Source: Pseudoalteromonas sp. BSi20652
GTDB taxonomy: Bacteria; Pseudomonadota; Gammaproteobacteria; Enterobacterales; Alteromonadaceae
Direction: 5' to 3'
Assembly: GCF_000239855.1 (NCBI RefSeq)
Contig: NZ_BADT01000120.1
Span: 1-54,051, forward strand
Length of the DNA: 54,051 nucleotides
This document shows, one piece after another, positions 46,534 through 54,051 of this stretch (its first letter is position 1; each line of letters begins with the position of its first letter). The translations under genes and the position numbers were made by a program. Under the pieces are notes generated by a model. That model saw only the letters and a list, made by a program, of their open reading frames with translations, was not told the origin of the DNA and made no database searches.

Positions 46534-47275
46534 GCGTCCAGCGCCTATTGAATATGGCGAGCTGACTATTTTGTATCAAGATGAAAACTATGTGGCTATA
46601 AATAAGCCTTCAGGTTTATTAGTGCATCGCTCGTTTTTAGATAAACACGAAACCCAGTTTGCTATGCAAATGTTGCGCGACCAGCTAGGGCAACATGTAT
46701 TTCCAGTACATAGGCTCGATAGACCTACGTCCGGCGTATTACTGTTTGCATTGAGCTCTGAAGCTGCTCGCGATATGAACCAGCTATTTATTGAGGGCAC
46801 CATTGCTAAGCGCTATTTGGCCTTAGTGCGCGGTTTTGCACCAGAGTCGGTATTTTTAGATAAACCGCTTAAAGAAGAACTTGATAAAATAGCCGATAAG
46901 TTTGCAGATCAAGATAAAGCACCGCAAGAAGCGCAAACCCAGTTTAATTGCTTGCACCAAGCTGCATTGCCTATTCCTATAGGTAAGTATCCAACAGTGC
47001 GTTACTCGTTAGTTGAGTGTTTTCCAAAAACCGGGCGCAAGCATCAAATTCGCAGACACTTAAAGCACTTATCACTGCCTATCATTGGTGATGTAAATCA
47101 CGGTGATAACCAGCATAATCAATTTTTTAGGGATCATTTTGAGCTAAGACGCCTAATGTTATTTGCAACAGAGCTTAGTTTTGTGCACCCTTATAGTAAT
47201 GAATCAATAACAATTAAAGCGCCACTAGGTGAAGACATGCTTGAAATATGTAAGCAGCTAGGTTGGCCAGAGTAA
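46526..47275 (+). CDS. truC: tRNA pseudouridine(65) synthase TruC
   Basis: A 249-residue RluA-family pseudouridine synthase that converts U65 of tRNA(Ile1) and tRNA(Asp) to pseudouridine in E. coli. The catalytic Asp65 sits in VHRLDRPTSGVLLF. The family also shows INKPSGLLVHR near the N-terminus and GRKHQIRRHLKHL in the C-terminal half. It overlaps yqcC by 8 bp and is followed 14 bp later by yqcA. The length is near E. coli TruC (260). Confidence 0.93.
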   Translation: MSERPAPIEYGELTILYQDENYVAINKPSGLLVHRSFLDKHETQFAMQMLRDQLGQHVFPVHRLDRPTSGVLLFALSSEAARDMNQLFIEGTIAKRYLALVRGFAPESVFLDKPLKEELDKIADKFADQDKAPQEAQTQFNCLHQAALPIPIGKYPTVRYSLVECFPKTGRKHQIRRHLKHLSLPIIGDVNHGDNQHNQFFRDHFELRRLMLFATELSFVHPYSNESITIKAPLGEDMLEICKQLGWPE

Positions 47276-47289
47276 GAAAAGGATTATTA

Positions 47290-47740
47290 ATGGCACATAT
47301 TAGTATTTTTGTAGGCAGCGTTAATGGCGGTGCAGAGCGTTTAAGCGATGAAGTTGCAACCACAATAGAGCAAGCAGGTCATACTGCAATAGTAATTACT
47401 GAAGCATCACTTGATGATATAAAAAAATGCATCGCATATTTTAATTGTTACCTCCACAACAGGGCAAGGTGATGTCCCGAGTAATTTGGCAGGATTGTAC
47501 TTTGCAATGAATAGCACTTTCCCAATGCTTACCGATAAACCGTTTGGTGTAATTGCAATGGGTGACAGATGTTACGGCGATACATTTTGTGGCGCAGGGC
47601 GTAGCTTTGACGAGCTACTTCGCGATTTACAAGCAAAGCCTGTGGGCAATCGCCTAGAAATAGATGCATGTGAAGATTTTGAACCGTGGCCAGTAACCGA
47701 GCCTTGGTTAAAAGCATGGCTGGAGAAACTACCTGCTTAA
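47290..47740 (+). CDS. yqcA: Flavodoxin-like protein YqcA (frameshifted)
   Basis: An FMN-binding flavodoxin-fold protein of about 149 residues after repair, like E. coli YqcA (149). The N-terminal part is MAHISIFVGSVNGGAERLSDEV, where the phosphate-binding loop should be. The frame is lost in an A7 run (about 47418-47424). Removing one A gives DDIKNASHILIVTSTTGQGDVPSNLAG, continuing to FGVIAMGDRCYGDTFCGAGRSFDELL and the C-terminal WPVTEPWLKAWLEKLPA. As given, the first piece ends at 47472. AAGGAT precedes the ATG. It is the third gene of the yqcC-truC-yqcA operon. Confidence 0.85.
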
Positions 47741-47760
47741 TACTTTAATTTTAAAGTATT

Positions 47761-47790
47761 AAAAAAGGAGCGCATGCGCTCCTTTTTATT
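47761..47790. terminator. Terminator between yqcA and mltD
   Basis: The palindrome AAAAAGGAGCGC / GCGCTCCTTTTT, with TAT then T run, lies between convergent genes. Its form is very like that of the terminator at 40259. Confidence 0.85.
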
Positions 47791-47817
47791 TTTGTAGTTT
47801 TAATATAGTTTTATAAA

Positions 47818-49398
47818 TTAACTACTTCTGACATCTACCTTAAGTTTTAGCTTTTGGCCAGGTTGTAAGTATTTTTGACCGGCTAAATTATTCCACTTAA
47901 TAATTTCGTTAACGCTTAGATTAAACTTAGACGCAATACGTGCAAGTGAGTCACCACGGCGTACTTTGTATGTAATAGTACGGTTAGTGCTTGCCGTTGC
48001 TTGTGGTTTATTAGCTGACTTATACACAGTAAGTTTTTGATTTAGGCGCAGTACAGAGTTTTTCTTTAGCTTATTCCATTTAGCCAGCTCATCCATAGTT
48101 ACGTCATATTCGCGGCTAATGTCCCATAACGTGTCGCCACTTTTAACTGTGTGCGAAAGCTTTGTACGAGTTGCTTTATTAGCCGCTAAACGCATCTGCT
48201 TTGGTAAATGCTCGCTATTTATAGCGCCATCAGTAAGCGGGACTAATAATTCTTGGCCTACTTTAATTGTATTTGATTTGAGTTTATTAAGCGATCGGAT
48301 TGCACTTGAGCTCGTTGTGAACTTTTTGGCTATAACCGATAAACTGTCGCCTCGAGCCACAATATAACGTTGCCAGCGTAATCTGTTTTTAACATCAGTG
48401 TTTGCTAGTTTTTGGCTAAATTGCTCTACTTTATCAACAGGCAGTAATAAAGAATGCGGGCCATTAGGATCAGTTGCCCAGCGATTAAAACCGGGGTTTA
48501 ATCTGTATAGCTCAGTAAGCGTCATGTCGGCCATATCAGCAGCAAGTGCTAAATCTATTTGAGAGCCAACATCAACCACTTCAACCACTTGTGCATTAAT
48601 TACTGGTTGCCATGTAACGTTAAAGTCATCTGAGCGTTTTAATAAATCGGCAAGTGCTAATAATTTTGGTACGTAGGCTGTTGTTTCGCTTGGTAAATCA
48701 AGAGACCAAAAGTCGGTAGGTAAATGCTTTTTACGATTCTTTTTAATAGCGCGCATCAAGCGCCCTTCACCTGAATTATAAGCAGCAATCGCATTTAGCC
48801 AATCGCCTTCAAGTGTTTTATGCAAATACGATAAGTAATCAAGTGCTGCGCGAGTCGACTGCACTATGTCGCGGCGACCGTCGTACCACCAGTTTTGTTT
48901 TAAATCGAATCGCTCACCGGTTGCAGGCATAAACTGCCAAATGCCCGATGCACTGCGATTAGAATAACCAAACGGATCAAATGCACTTTCTACAATAGGT
49001 AGTAGTGCAATTTCGATTGGCATTTCGCGTTTTTCTACTTCTTCAACAATAAAGTGTAAGTAAGGTTCTGCACGTTTAGAAATACGATCTAGATACGATT
49101 GGTGGCGAGCGTAATAATTACGTTCAGTAACAACAGGGCGGTTTTGCGGTATTTCGATAGAAAGTTGGTAGCGAATTCGCTCCCATACATCATCAAACAC
49201 GGGAGCTTCTTGCTCATCAGGGTCAATTTGCTGATATTGTGCGTTTACCATCAATGCATTGTTAATGTCGTTAGGACTTGCGCCTTCGAGTTGTTGGTTT
49301 GCTTGCGTGGCGACTTGAGAGTCTGAGTCTAATGTTGTCAGTGTTTGACAACCACTTAGCGCTAACGCCAAGGCTACTAATAGGGGAGATTTATTCAT
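47818..49398 (-). CDS. mltD: Membrane-bound lytic murein transglycosylase D (LysM)
   Basis: A lipoprotein of 526 residues from ATG 49398 that cleaves peptidoglycan to 1,6-anhydro products. The lipobox is LALSGC. The lytic-transglycosylase (SLT) domain has the catalytic Glu in LLPIVESAFDPFG, followed by SASGIWQFMPATG and NAIAAYNSGEGR. Three LysM domains follow (each beginning YxVxxGDSLxxIxxKF or similar: IVARGDSLSVIAKKF, HTVKSGDTLWDISREY, YKVRRGDSLARIASKF). The three-codon longer frame begins at a TTG and is not needed. It is adjacent to gloB in the same direction, as in E. coli. Confidence 0.93.
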   Translation of the reverse strand: MNKSPLLVALALALSGCQTLTTLDSDSQVATQANQQLEGASPNDINNALMVNAQYQQIDPDEQEAPVFDDVWERIRYQLSIEIPQNRPVVTERNYYARHQSYLDRISKRAEPYLHFIVEEVEKREMPIEIALLPIVESAFDPFGYSNRSASGIWQFMPATGERFDLKQNWWYDGRRDIVQSTRAALDYLSYLHKTLEGDWLNAIAAYNSGEGRLMRAIKKNRKKHLPTDFWSLDLPSETTAYVPKLLALADLLKRSDDFNVTWQPVINAQVVEVVDVGSQIDLALAADMADMTLTELYRLNPGFNRWATDPNGPHSLLLPVDKVEQFSQKLANTDVKNRLRWQRYIVARGDSLSVIAKKFTTSSSAIRSLNKLKSNTIKVGQELLVPLTDGAINSEHLPKQMRLAANKATRTKLSHTVKSGDTLWDISREYDVTMDELAKWNKLKKNSVLRLNQKLTVYKSANKPQATASTNRTITYKVRRGDSLARIASKFNLSVNEIIKWNNLAGQKYLQPGQKLKLKVDVRSS

Positions 49399-49552
49399 AA
49401 ATACCAATACATCGGGTAAAAAACTCGGCGAATACTACCTATTATGAGTAAACATTGCCACTTAATGACTTTTAAAACGCAGGAATAGAATCATCACTAT
49501 ATTTTAAGTTAATGATTCTAATAAAATAAACATTAAAGTATTAGTTTATGCA

Positions 49553-50326
49553 TTAAAAGTTGTCTTTGAACTGTCTCAGACTAGCAAAGTTCCCCCAAGG
49601 TTCATTGTTTTTTGTAACCGAGATGAATTTTTCTGGCACTAACTCTGTAACTGTTGGCAAATCGCTACGCATAAATGGATTTATTTTTAGCTCTTGGCCA
49701 ATAGAGGTGGGTAGGGAAATTTGATTATTACTGCGTAACTCATCTACTTTTTTACTGTACGCAAGGAGTTCTGGATTGCGTGGCTCTACGGCCTTAGCAA
49801 AGGCAAGATTAGCCTGCGTGTATTCGTGCGTGCAATACACATTGCAGCTTGCAGGCAGCTCTCTTAATTTATTAAAAGATTTCCACATTTGCTCTGGCGT
49901 GCCTTCAAATAAGCGCCCACATCCGCCGCTAAATAATGTATCGCCTGTAAAAGCAAGTTCATCATTTGTGTAACAAATATGATCAAGCGTGTGCCCAGGA
50001 GTTGCTAAAATAGTAAAGTTAATATTAAGCACACTGATGCTTTGTCCATCAGAGAGTGCGTGAGTGACGCCTTTAAATGGACTATTTTCAGGGCCATAAA
50101 CCGAAATATCTGGATAGGCGTCAACTAATTCAGCTACGCCATCAGTGTGGTCATAGTGATGATGCGTAATTAAAATGCCACCAAGCGTTAGTTTGTGCTC
50201 AGCTAAGTACGTTAATACGGGATGTGCTTGGCCTGGATCGACTACCCATGCTTGGTTATTGTTATCGGTAGTTAAACACCAAATGTAATTATCAGAAAAG
50301 GCTTTAATTGCTTTGACTTGCACCAT
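49553..50326 (-). CDS. gloB: Hydroxyacylglutathione hydrolase (glyoxalase II)
   Basis: A 257-residue metallo-beta-lactamase-fold enzyme that hydrolyses S-lactoylglutathione to lactate and glutathione, the second step of methylglyoxal detoxification. The metal-binding motif THHHYDHTDG starts at residue 54. Other ligands are the His in ATPGHTLDHI, the Asp in FTGDTLFSGGCGR and the His in YCTHEYTQAN. The length is typical. It is divergent from the yafS gene, matching the E. coli mltD-gloB-yafS-rnhA-dnaQ order. Confidence 0.95.
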   Translation of the reverse strand: MVQVKAIKAFSDNYIWCLTTDNNNQAWVVDPGQAHPVLTYLAEHKLTLGGILITHHHYDHTDGVAELVDAYPDISVYGPENSPFKGVTHALSDGQSISVLNINFTILATPGHTLDHICYTNDELAFTGDTLFSGGCGRLFEGTPEQMWKSFNKLRELPASCNVYCTHEYTQANLAFAKAVEPRNPELLAYSKKVDELRSNNQISLPTSIGQELKINPFMRSDLPTVTELVPEKFISVTKNNEPWGNFASLRQFKDNF

Positions 50327-50379
50327 GGTAAATTGCTCTATAAAGTGACACTTATCGCATAGTATAACGAGCTCAAAAA

Positions 50380-51165
50380 ATGAAACCAGCCCTTAGTTTT
50401 CAAGAAGGACCCAAACCACTGTCGTGGCAGCAGTTTCCTCATGGGGATTATTTACGCACAGATATTGAACGTAAAATGAAGCAATGGCTGCCGCGTATGT
50501 TTGGCTATCATATGCTTAAGTTGGGTAATTTAAGTGGCGAATTAAACACAAGTATAAGTACGATTAAACACCAAGTGTGTGTTGCAGAGCCTGGGCCTTA
50601 CACTGGGGTAGTTGCTGACATAGATGAACTGCCTTTTTACGAACATAGTATTGATGCTTGCATACTAAGCCACTGCTTAGAGTATCATTCAGACCCACAT
50701 CACATTTTACGAGAAGCGCATCGCACGCTTATTCCGGGCGGTTATATACTAGTGACTGGTTTTAATCCGTTTAGTTTGTGCGGGCTTGCACAAATGCTGC
50801 CTTTTAGTGGTCAAAAATTACCATGGACGGGGCGCTTTTTTACCCCTGCGAGGGTTAAAGATTGGCTAAACTTACTTGGGTTTGAAATTGTAAGTGACGA
50901 ACGTTTTATTTATTCATCACTGGCAAGAGGTAATAGGTTATCAAGATTTGAATTTTGGCGTACTTTTGCAAAACAGTATTTAAAGCCAATGGGCAGTGTT
51001 TATATGCTGGTGGCACGAAAAAGAGTTGCGCCACTTACGCCAATAAAACCTAAGTGGCATGCAAGGCCGCAGTTTGCACCGGTAAAAGGGGCAGGGCTTA
51101 GACAAACGTCAAAGCAACACTTTAAATCGTGCGACCAAAAAAATAATACCAATTGCATTAAATAA
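50380..51165 (+). CDS. yafS: Class I SAM-dependent methyltransferase YafS
   Basis: A 261-residue methyltransferase of the UbiE/COQ5-like fold, homologous to E. coli YafS by sequence and position. Recognisable parts are VVADIDELPFYEHSIDACILSHCLEYHSDPHHILREAHRTLIPGGYILVTGFNPFSL. The motif I glycine loop is degenerate, as in YafS proteins, so activity is unproven and the substrate is unknown. The last residues (NTNCIK) and the stop codon lie inside a MITE-like repeat that begins at 51146, so the native C-terminus has probably been replaced. Confidence 0.85.
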   Translation: MKPALSFQEGPKPLSWQQFPHGDYLRTDIERKMKQWLPRMFGYHMLKLGNLSGELNTSISTIKHQVCVAEPGPYTGVVADIDELPFYEHSIDACILSHCLEYHSDPHHILREAHRTLIPGGYILVTGFNPFSLCGLAQMLPFSGQKLPWTGRFFTPARVKDWLNLLGFEIVSDERFIYSSLARGNRLSRFEFWRTFAKQYLKPMGSVYMLVARKRVAPLTPIKPKWHARPQFAPVKGAGLRQTSKQHFKSCDQKNNTNCIK

Positions 51166-51307
51166 GTGATCTATTATAGCGCTAAGGAAATAGCACATTA
51201 ACAAGGCGAAAATTGTGACATATAGTTGTTCTATATTAATAATTTTTAACGCAGTTAGTGAGTTACTTAATGCGATAGAATGAACATGTTTTTAATAAAA
51301 TTGGTAT
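51146..51307. repeat. MITE-like element with ATACCAATT inverted ends
   Basis: A 162-bp non-coding element bounded by ATACCAATT and AATTGGTAT, with an inner inverted pair GCATTAA / TTAATGC near the two ends. It contains a GCGCTAAGGAAATAGC-type segment and TTTTAACGCAGTTAGTGAG. The form suggests a miniature inverted-repeat element or palindromic intergenic repeat. I recall similar sequences in other Alteromonadales, though this should be checked. Its left end runs into the yafS coding sequence. Confidence 0.75.
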
Positions 51308-51327
51308 AACAACTAGCTTAAAATAAA

Positions 51328-51792
51328 TTAAGGCTGGTAGCCTACATCTTCAAGTAAATCTTTGCTGCCAGCGGCATCGCGCGCTAAATCGTCAACTATT
51401 TCGTTGTACTTATGGCCACTATGCCCTTTAACCCATTTCCAGGTTACATTGTGCTCGCTACAGGCTTTATCTAGGCGTTTCCATAAATCGACGTTTTTAA
51501 CCGGCTTTTTAGCGGATGTTAACCAGCCACGTTTTTTCCAGTTAGTGATCCACGATTCGATACCTTGCTTAACATATTGGCTATCGGTTGTTAGGTTTAC
51601 TTCGCATTCTCGAGTGAGTGATTCTAGGGCTACAATAGCCGCGAGCATTTCCATTCGGTTATTTGTTGTGAGTTTATAACCTTGGCTCATTTCTTTTTCG
51701 TGACCGTTATAAATCATAAAAATACCATAACCGCCGGGGCCTGGATTACCTAAACATGAGCCGTCGGTGTAAATCTCTACGGTTTTTTGCAC
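51328..51792 (-). CDS. rnhA: Ribonuclease HI
   Basis: A 154-residue RNase HI that removes the RNA strand of RNA-DNA hybrids. The catalytic residues fall at the same numbers as in the E. coli enzyme: Asp10 ([14 protein letters not shown]), Glu48 (NRMEML), Asp70 (LTTDSQY), His124 (KGHSGH) and Asp134 (IVDDLARDA). The length is the same class (155 in E. coli). It is divergent from dnaQ, with starts 68 bp apart, the arrangement seen in E. coli where the two promoters overlap. Confidence 0.96.
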   Translation of the reverse strand: MQKTVEIYTDGSCLGNPGPGGYGIFMIYNGHEKEMSQGYKLTTNNRMEMLAAIVALESLTRECEVNLTTDSQYVKQGIESWITNWKKRGWLTSAKKPVKNVDLWKRLDKACSEHNVTWKWVKGHSGHKYNEIVDDLARDAAGSKDLLEDVGYQP

Positions 51793-51860
51793 TGTTTTAC
51801 CTTGATCTTATGTACAATAAAGTGATTATAGAAAGATACCAGAATCAGGCTAAATTCGAT

Positions 51861-52574
51861 ATGGCACGTAGACAAATAGTTTTAGATACAGAAACCACCG
51901 GCATCGACCCTAAACAAGGGCACCGTATTATAGAAATTGGGTGTGTGGAGTTAGTAAATCGCCGTTTAACAGGCAATAACTTTCACGTTTATATAAACCC
52001 ACAACGGCCAAGTGAAGAAGAAGCAATCGACGTTCACGGTATCACTAACGAATTTTTACGTGATAAACCGTTGTTTCATCAAATTGCCCAAGAGTTTTTC
52101 GACTATATTGAAGGAGCTGAACTAGTTATTCATAATGCGCCGTTCGATATTGGCCATATGGATAATGAATTTGCACTGCTTAATCAGGGTTATCCTAAAA
52201 CAGAAACTTTTTGTCAAGTTCTCGACACGCTTAAAATGGCGCGTGACTTGCATCCAGGTCAAAAGAACAACCTTGATGCATTATGTCGTCGTTACGATGT
52301 AGATAACGGTAAACGAACGCTTCACGGCGCGCTACTGGATTCTGAAATTTTAGCTGATGTTTACCTTGCCATGACGGGCGGTCAAACAAAGCTGAATTTG
52401 AATCAAAACAAAGATGACGGCAGCGAGCAACAAAAGGGCGGTATAAAGCGTTTAAATAGTGATAGAGCCCCATTAGTTGTTCTGCGAGCAAGCGACGCTG
52501 AGCAAAGTGCACACGAAGCACGATTAGATCTTGTAAACAAAGAAGGCGGCCAATGTATATGGCGCGCTGAATAA
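51861..52574 (+). CDS. dnaQ: DNA polymerase III epsilon subunit (proofreading exonuclease)
   Basis: A 237-residue 3'-5' DEDDh exonuclease that proofreads for the replicase. The catalytic Asp9 and Glu11 are in VLDTETTG. IHNAPFDIGHMDNEF and LHGALLDSEILADVYLAMTGGQT supply the other residues. The C-terminal tail (HEARLDLVNKEGG...CIWRAE) binds the polymerase alpha subunit. The frame is open 35 codons further upstream, running into divergent rnhA. Homology to the E. coli N-terminus starts at ARRQIVLDTE, so I take ATG 51861. Confidence 0.95.
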   Translation: MARRQIVLDTETTGIDPKQGHRIIEIGCVELVNRRLTGNNFHVYINPQRPSEEEAIDVHGITNEFLRDKPLFHQIAQEFFDYIEGAELVIHNAPFDIGHMDNEFALLNQGYPKTETFCQVLDTLKMARDLHPGQKNNLDALCRRYDVDNGKRTLHGALLDSEILADVYLAMTGGQTKLNLNQNKDDGSEQQKGGIKRLNSDRAPLVVLRASDAEQSAHEARLDLVNKEGGQCIWRAE

Positions 52575-52583
52575 GGCGATTTA

Positions 52584-53954
52584 ATGAAAACGATGTATTT
52601 TGTAACAGCGTTATGTACAGCTAGTTTATTTACTGGCAATGCATATGGCGTTAAACAAGTAGAAGTGCTCAAGCGCGATGGGCATCAAAATGAGATCCCT
52701 TTACTTGATAATCGTTTTCGCATAGATAGCAAAATAGATGAAATAACACTGCTGTTTTTTAGAAAATCAGGCGCGCCTGCTGTTATTTTAGTGAGACCCG
52801 ATGGCAGCAAGTACTTTGCTACTGACTCAGTTAAAAACCCTAACTTAGATTGGTTTGACGAACTTAGCTACGATTTAGTCACCATAAAAAAACCAATGCC
52901 AGGTCCTTGGCAAGTAATCGGCAGTATTTTACCCGACAGCAGAATAGTTGTATTAGGCGAAATATCTCTTGAGGCAGAGCCTCTTCCTTCAATGTTGTTT
53001 AGAGGGGAGACAATAAAAATCACCGGCAAAATACTAAACGACGGTGAGCCAATTAACACAAACCTATTTAGGGATGTTGTTAGCCTTAATGTTGACTTTG
53101 TAAGTACTAACAATGAAAACTTTGCTAACTTTGGTGCAGGCATTCAAGAAGTAGCTGAATTTAAAGACGATGGACGAGGATTTGATGAGCGTCCTAAAGA
53201 TGGTGTTTTTACTGGCGAGTTTACTTTAGATTTTCCTGCGGGTGAATGGACACCAGAGCTTTACGTGGCAACACCTCTGCTGCAGCGTCGCATTGTGCAA
53301 AATACAATAGAAGTGCACGAGCCGCCTTTTGTAACCGAAGTCGCTTTAGCAGAGCAAGACACAGACGAGCATCTGTTAACTATAAATATAGACCCAAGTA
53401 TTGTTAAGTCAGAAACAGTCATCATTCAGGGAAAAATCTACTATCCCAATAACGAAGAGCAAATGTTTACCATTGATGCTGCAGCTAAAGACTCAAGGCA
53501 ACTTAGTGTTAAAAATTATGATTGGGGTAGATATAGTGTTGAACTGTCTGTTTTTGGCACTAATATTAATGGCCGTGAATTTATGGCAACGCTACCAACG
53601 TATAAATTTGAGATAGAACGACCCATAGAAGCGGTGCCCGAAATTGATCCTGCAACGATTATTACACCAGATAAAATGATTGAGAGTGAACCTGTTGAAG
53701 AAAAAATGGCCACATCGACAATTATTAGTTTAATTGTAGGCTGCAATACGCTTATTTTATTACTCGGATGGTTGTTAATTCGTATATTTGTTCAGAAAAA
53801 ACCGATTAAATTTAAAGTGAAGCTGCCTTTTTTAAAGAAAAAGAAAACAAGCGAAGGTGATGTTGCCGACACTAAAAAAAATCAAGTCGGTAAAAATGGT
53901 TCAAAAAATGACAAATCAGGTGAAATTTTAAACCTTTCGATGACAGATGACTAA
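52584..53954 (+). CDS. TIGR03503 family membrane-anchored protein
   Basis: A 456-residue protein with an N-terminal signal peptide (about 20 residues, ending GNAYG), a large beta-rich periplasmic part and one membrane helix near residues 375-398 (IISLIVGCNTLILLLGW). A short basic cytoplasmic tail (KKKKTSEG...) follows. It looks like the uncharacterised TIGR03503 family of Vibrio, Shewanella and Pseudoalteromonas, found in this neighbourhood. This is a recollection, not a search result. The segment EFKDDGRGFDERPKDGVF resembles extracellular beta-domain turns. It starts 9 bp after dnaQ, so co-transcription is likely. The function is unknown. Confidence 0.7.
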   Translation: MKTMYFVTALCTASLFTGNAYGVKQVEVLKRDGHQNEIPLLDNRFRIDSKIDEITLLFFRKSGAPAVILVRPDGSKYFATDSVKNPNLDWFDELSYDLVTIKKPMPGPWQVIGSILPDSRIVVLGEISLEAEPLPSMLFRGETIKITGKILNDGEPINTNLFRDVVSLNVDFVSTNNENFANFGAGIQEVAEFKDDGRGFDERPKDGVFTGEFTLDFPAGEWTPELYVATPLLQRRIVQNTIEVHEPPFVTEVALAEQDTDEHLLTINIDPSIVKSETVIIQGKIYYPNNEEQMFTIDAAAKDSRQLSVKNYDWGRYSVELSVFGTNINGREFMATLPTYKFEIERPIEAVPEIDPATIITPDKMIESEPVEEKMATSTIISLIVGCNTLILLLGWLLIRIFVQKKPIKFKVKLPFLKKKKTSEGDVADTKKNQVGKNGSKNDKSGEILNLSMTDD

Positions 53955-53981
53955 AAAACCTATAAAAAAACAAAAAAGCCC

Positions 53982-54010
53982 TTGACGAAATAGGGGTTGG
54001 TTCGTATTAT
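53982..54010 (+). promoter_or_regulatory. Strong sigma70 promoter, probably for a tRNA operon beyond the window
   Basis: TTGACG (-35) and TATTAT (-10) are separated by exactly 17 bp, followed by a GC-rich discriminator (CGCCGC) typical of stringently controlled stable-RNA promoters. The transcribed leader begins near 54016. In E. coli dnaQ is followed by a tRNA-Asp gene, so a tRNA operon to the right is likely. Confidence 0.8.
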
Positions 54011-54051
54011 TCACGCCGCTGTCAGGGAGACCTAAACAGCAACGAAAATAT

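Noticed and set aside
47263-47472. Separate 69-residue gene between truC and the flavodoxin
   Set aside because: It is the N-terminal part of the frameshifted yqcA, with a false upstream extension into truC.
51756-51860. N-terminal extension of DnaQ
   Set aside because: It would overlap the rnhA coding sequence and has no counterpart in E. coli DnaQ, which aligns from ATG 51861.
1-54051. Prophage or genomic island spanning much of the window
   Set aside because: There are no phage structural genes, integrases, transposases or flanking tRNA. Apart from the cassette cluster, gene order looks like core chromosome.

Overview
The window looks like chromosomal DNA of a marine gammaproteobacterium of the order Alteromonadales, most likely Pseudoalteromonas. 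This is inferred from the low GC content, many TonB-dependent receptors with the MLNN(K/Q)V signal-peptide style, the set of recognisable orthologues (PriC, RadD, TamAB, QueF, Syd, YqcC/TruC/YqcA, DUF3549/DUF3301, YafS, RnhA/DnaQ) and several intergenic repeat families. No rRNA, tRNA, CRISPR array or prophage is visible.

Layout. 0.5-3.3 kb: membrane hybrid histidine kinase, frameshifted. 3.4-3.7 kb: a dispersed intergenic repeat whose relative lies at 15.5 kb. 3.7-11 kb: siderophore-type TonB receptor behind a Fur box, MscS-type channel, a three-gene operon of a FadL-type porin with a split YeeE/YedE permease, and a sugar MFS transporter. 11.3-12.6 kb: three small orphan genes with boundaries like integron cassettes and no integrase, the last broken off. 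12.6-22.6 kb: tyrosine phosphatase, a FAN1-like nuclease fused to a DEDDh exonuclease, ComFB-like and YbaM-like small proteins, a decayed histone-deacetylase-family gene, the priC/TSUP/dinG operon and divergent polB, with a LexA-like site between dinG and polB. 22.8-31 kb: two large TonB-dependent receptors with the same translation-start leader, separated by a small lipoprotein and about 1.6 kb without a gene. 31.6-39.3 kb: radD, rraB-like, tamA, tamB. 39.4-44 kb: lipoprotein cyclophilin, queF/syd, small conserved proteins and a GNAT acetyltransferase preceded by a 4 x 12 bp tandem repeat. 44.1-47.7 kb: a CsrB-type regulatory RNA with an upstream UvrY/GacA-like palindrome, between syd and yqcC-truC-yqcA as in E. 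coli. 47.8-54 kb: mltD, gloB, yafS, rnhA, dnaQ, a TIGR03503-like protein, and a strong sigma70 promoter at the right edge that probably drives a tRNA operon outside the window.

Themes. DNA repair and replication genes are dense (FAN1-exonuclease fusion, PriC, DinG, Pol II, RadD, RnhA, DnaQ). Outer-membrane transport and biogenesis are also prominent (three TonB receptors, a FadL-type porin, TamAB). Five otherwise recognisable genes carry six single-base indels, every one placed in or next to an A/T homopolymer (histidine kinase, polB twice, rraB, tamA, yqcA). This looks like systematic sequence error, though real phase variation or decay cannot be excluded from sequence alone. The histone-deacetylase-family remnant is different: it has a large internal deletion plus a stop, so it is a true pseudogene.
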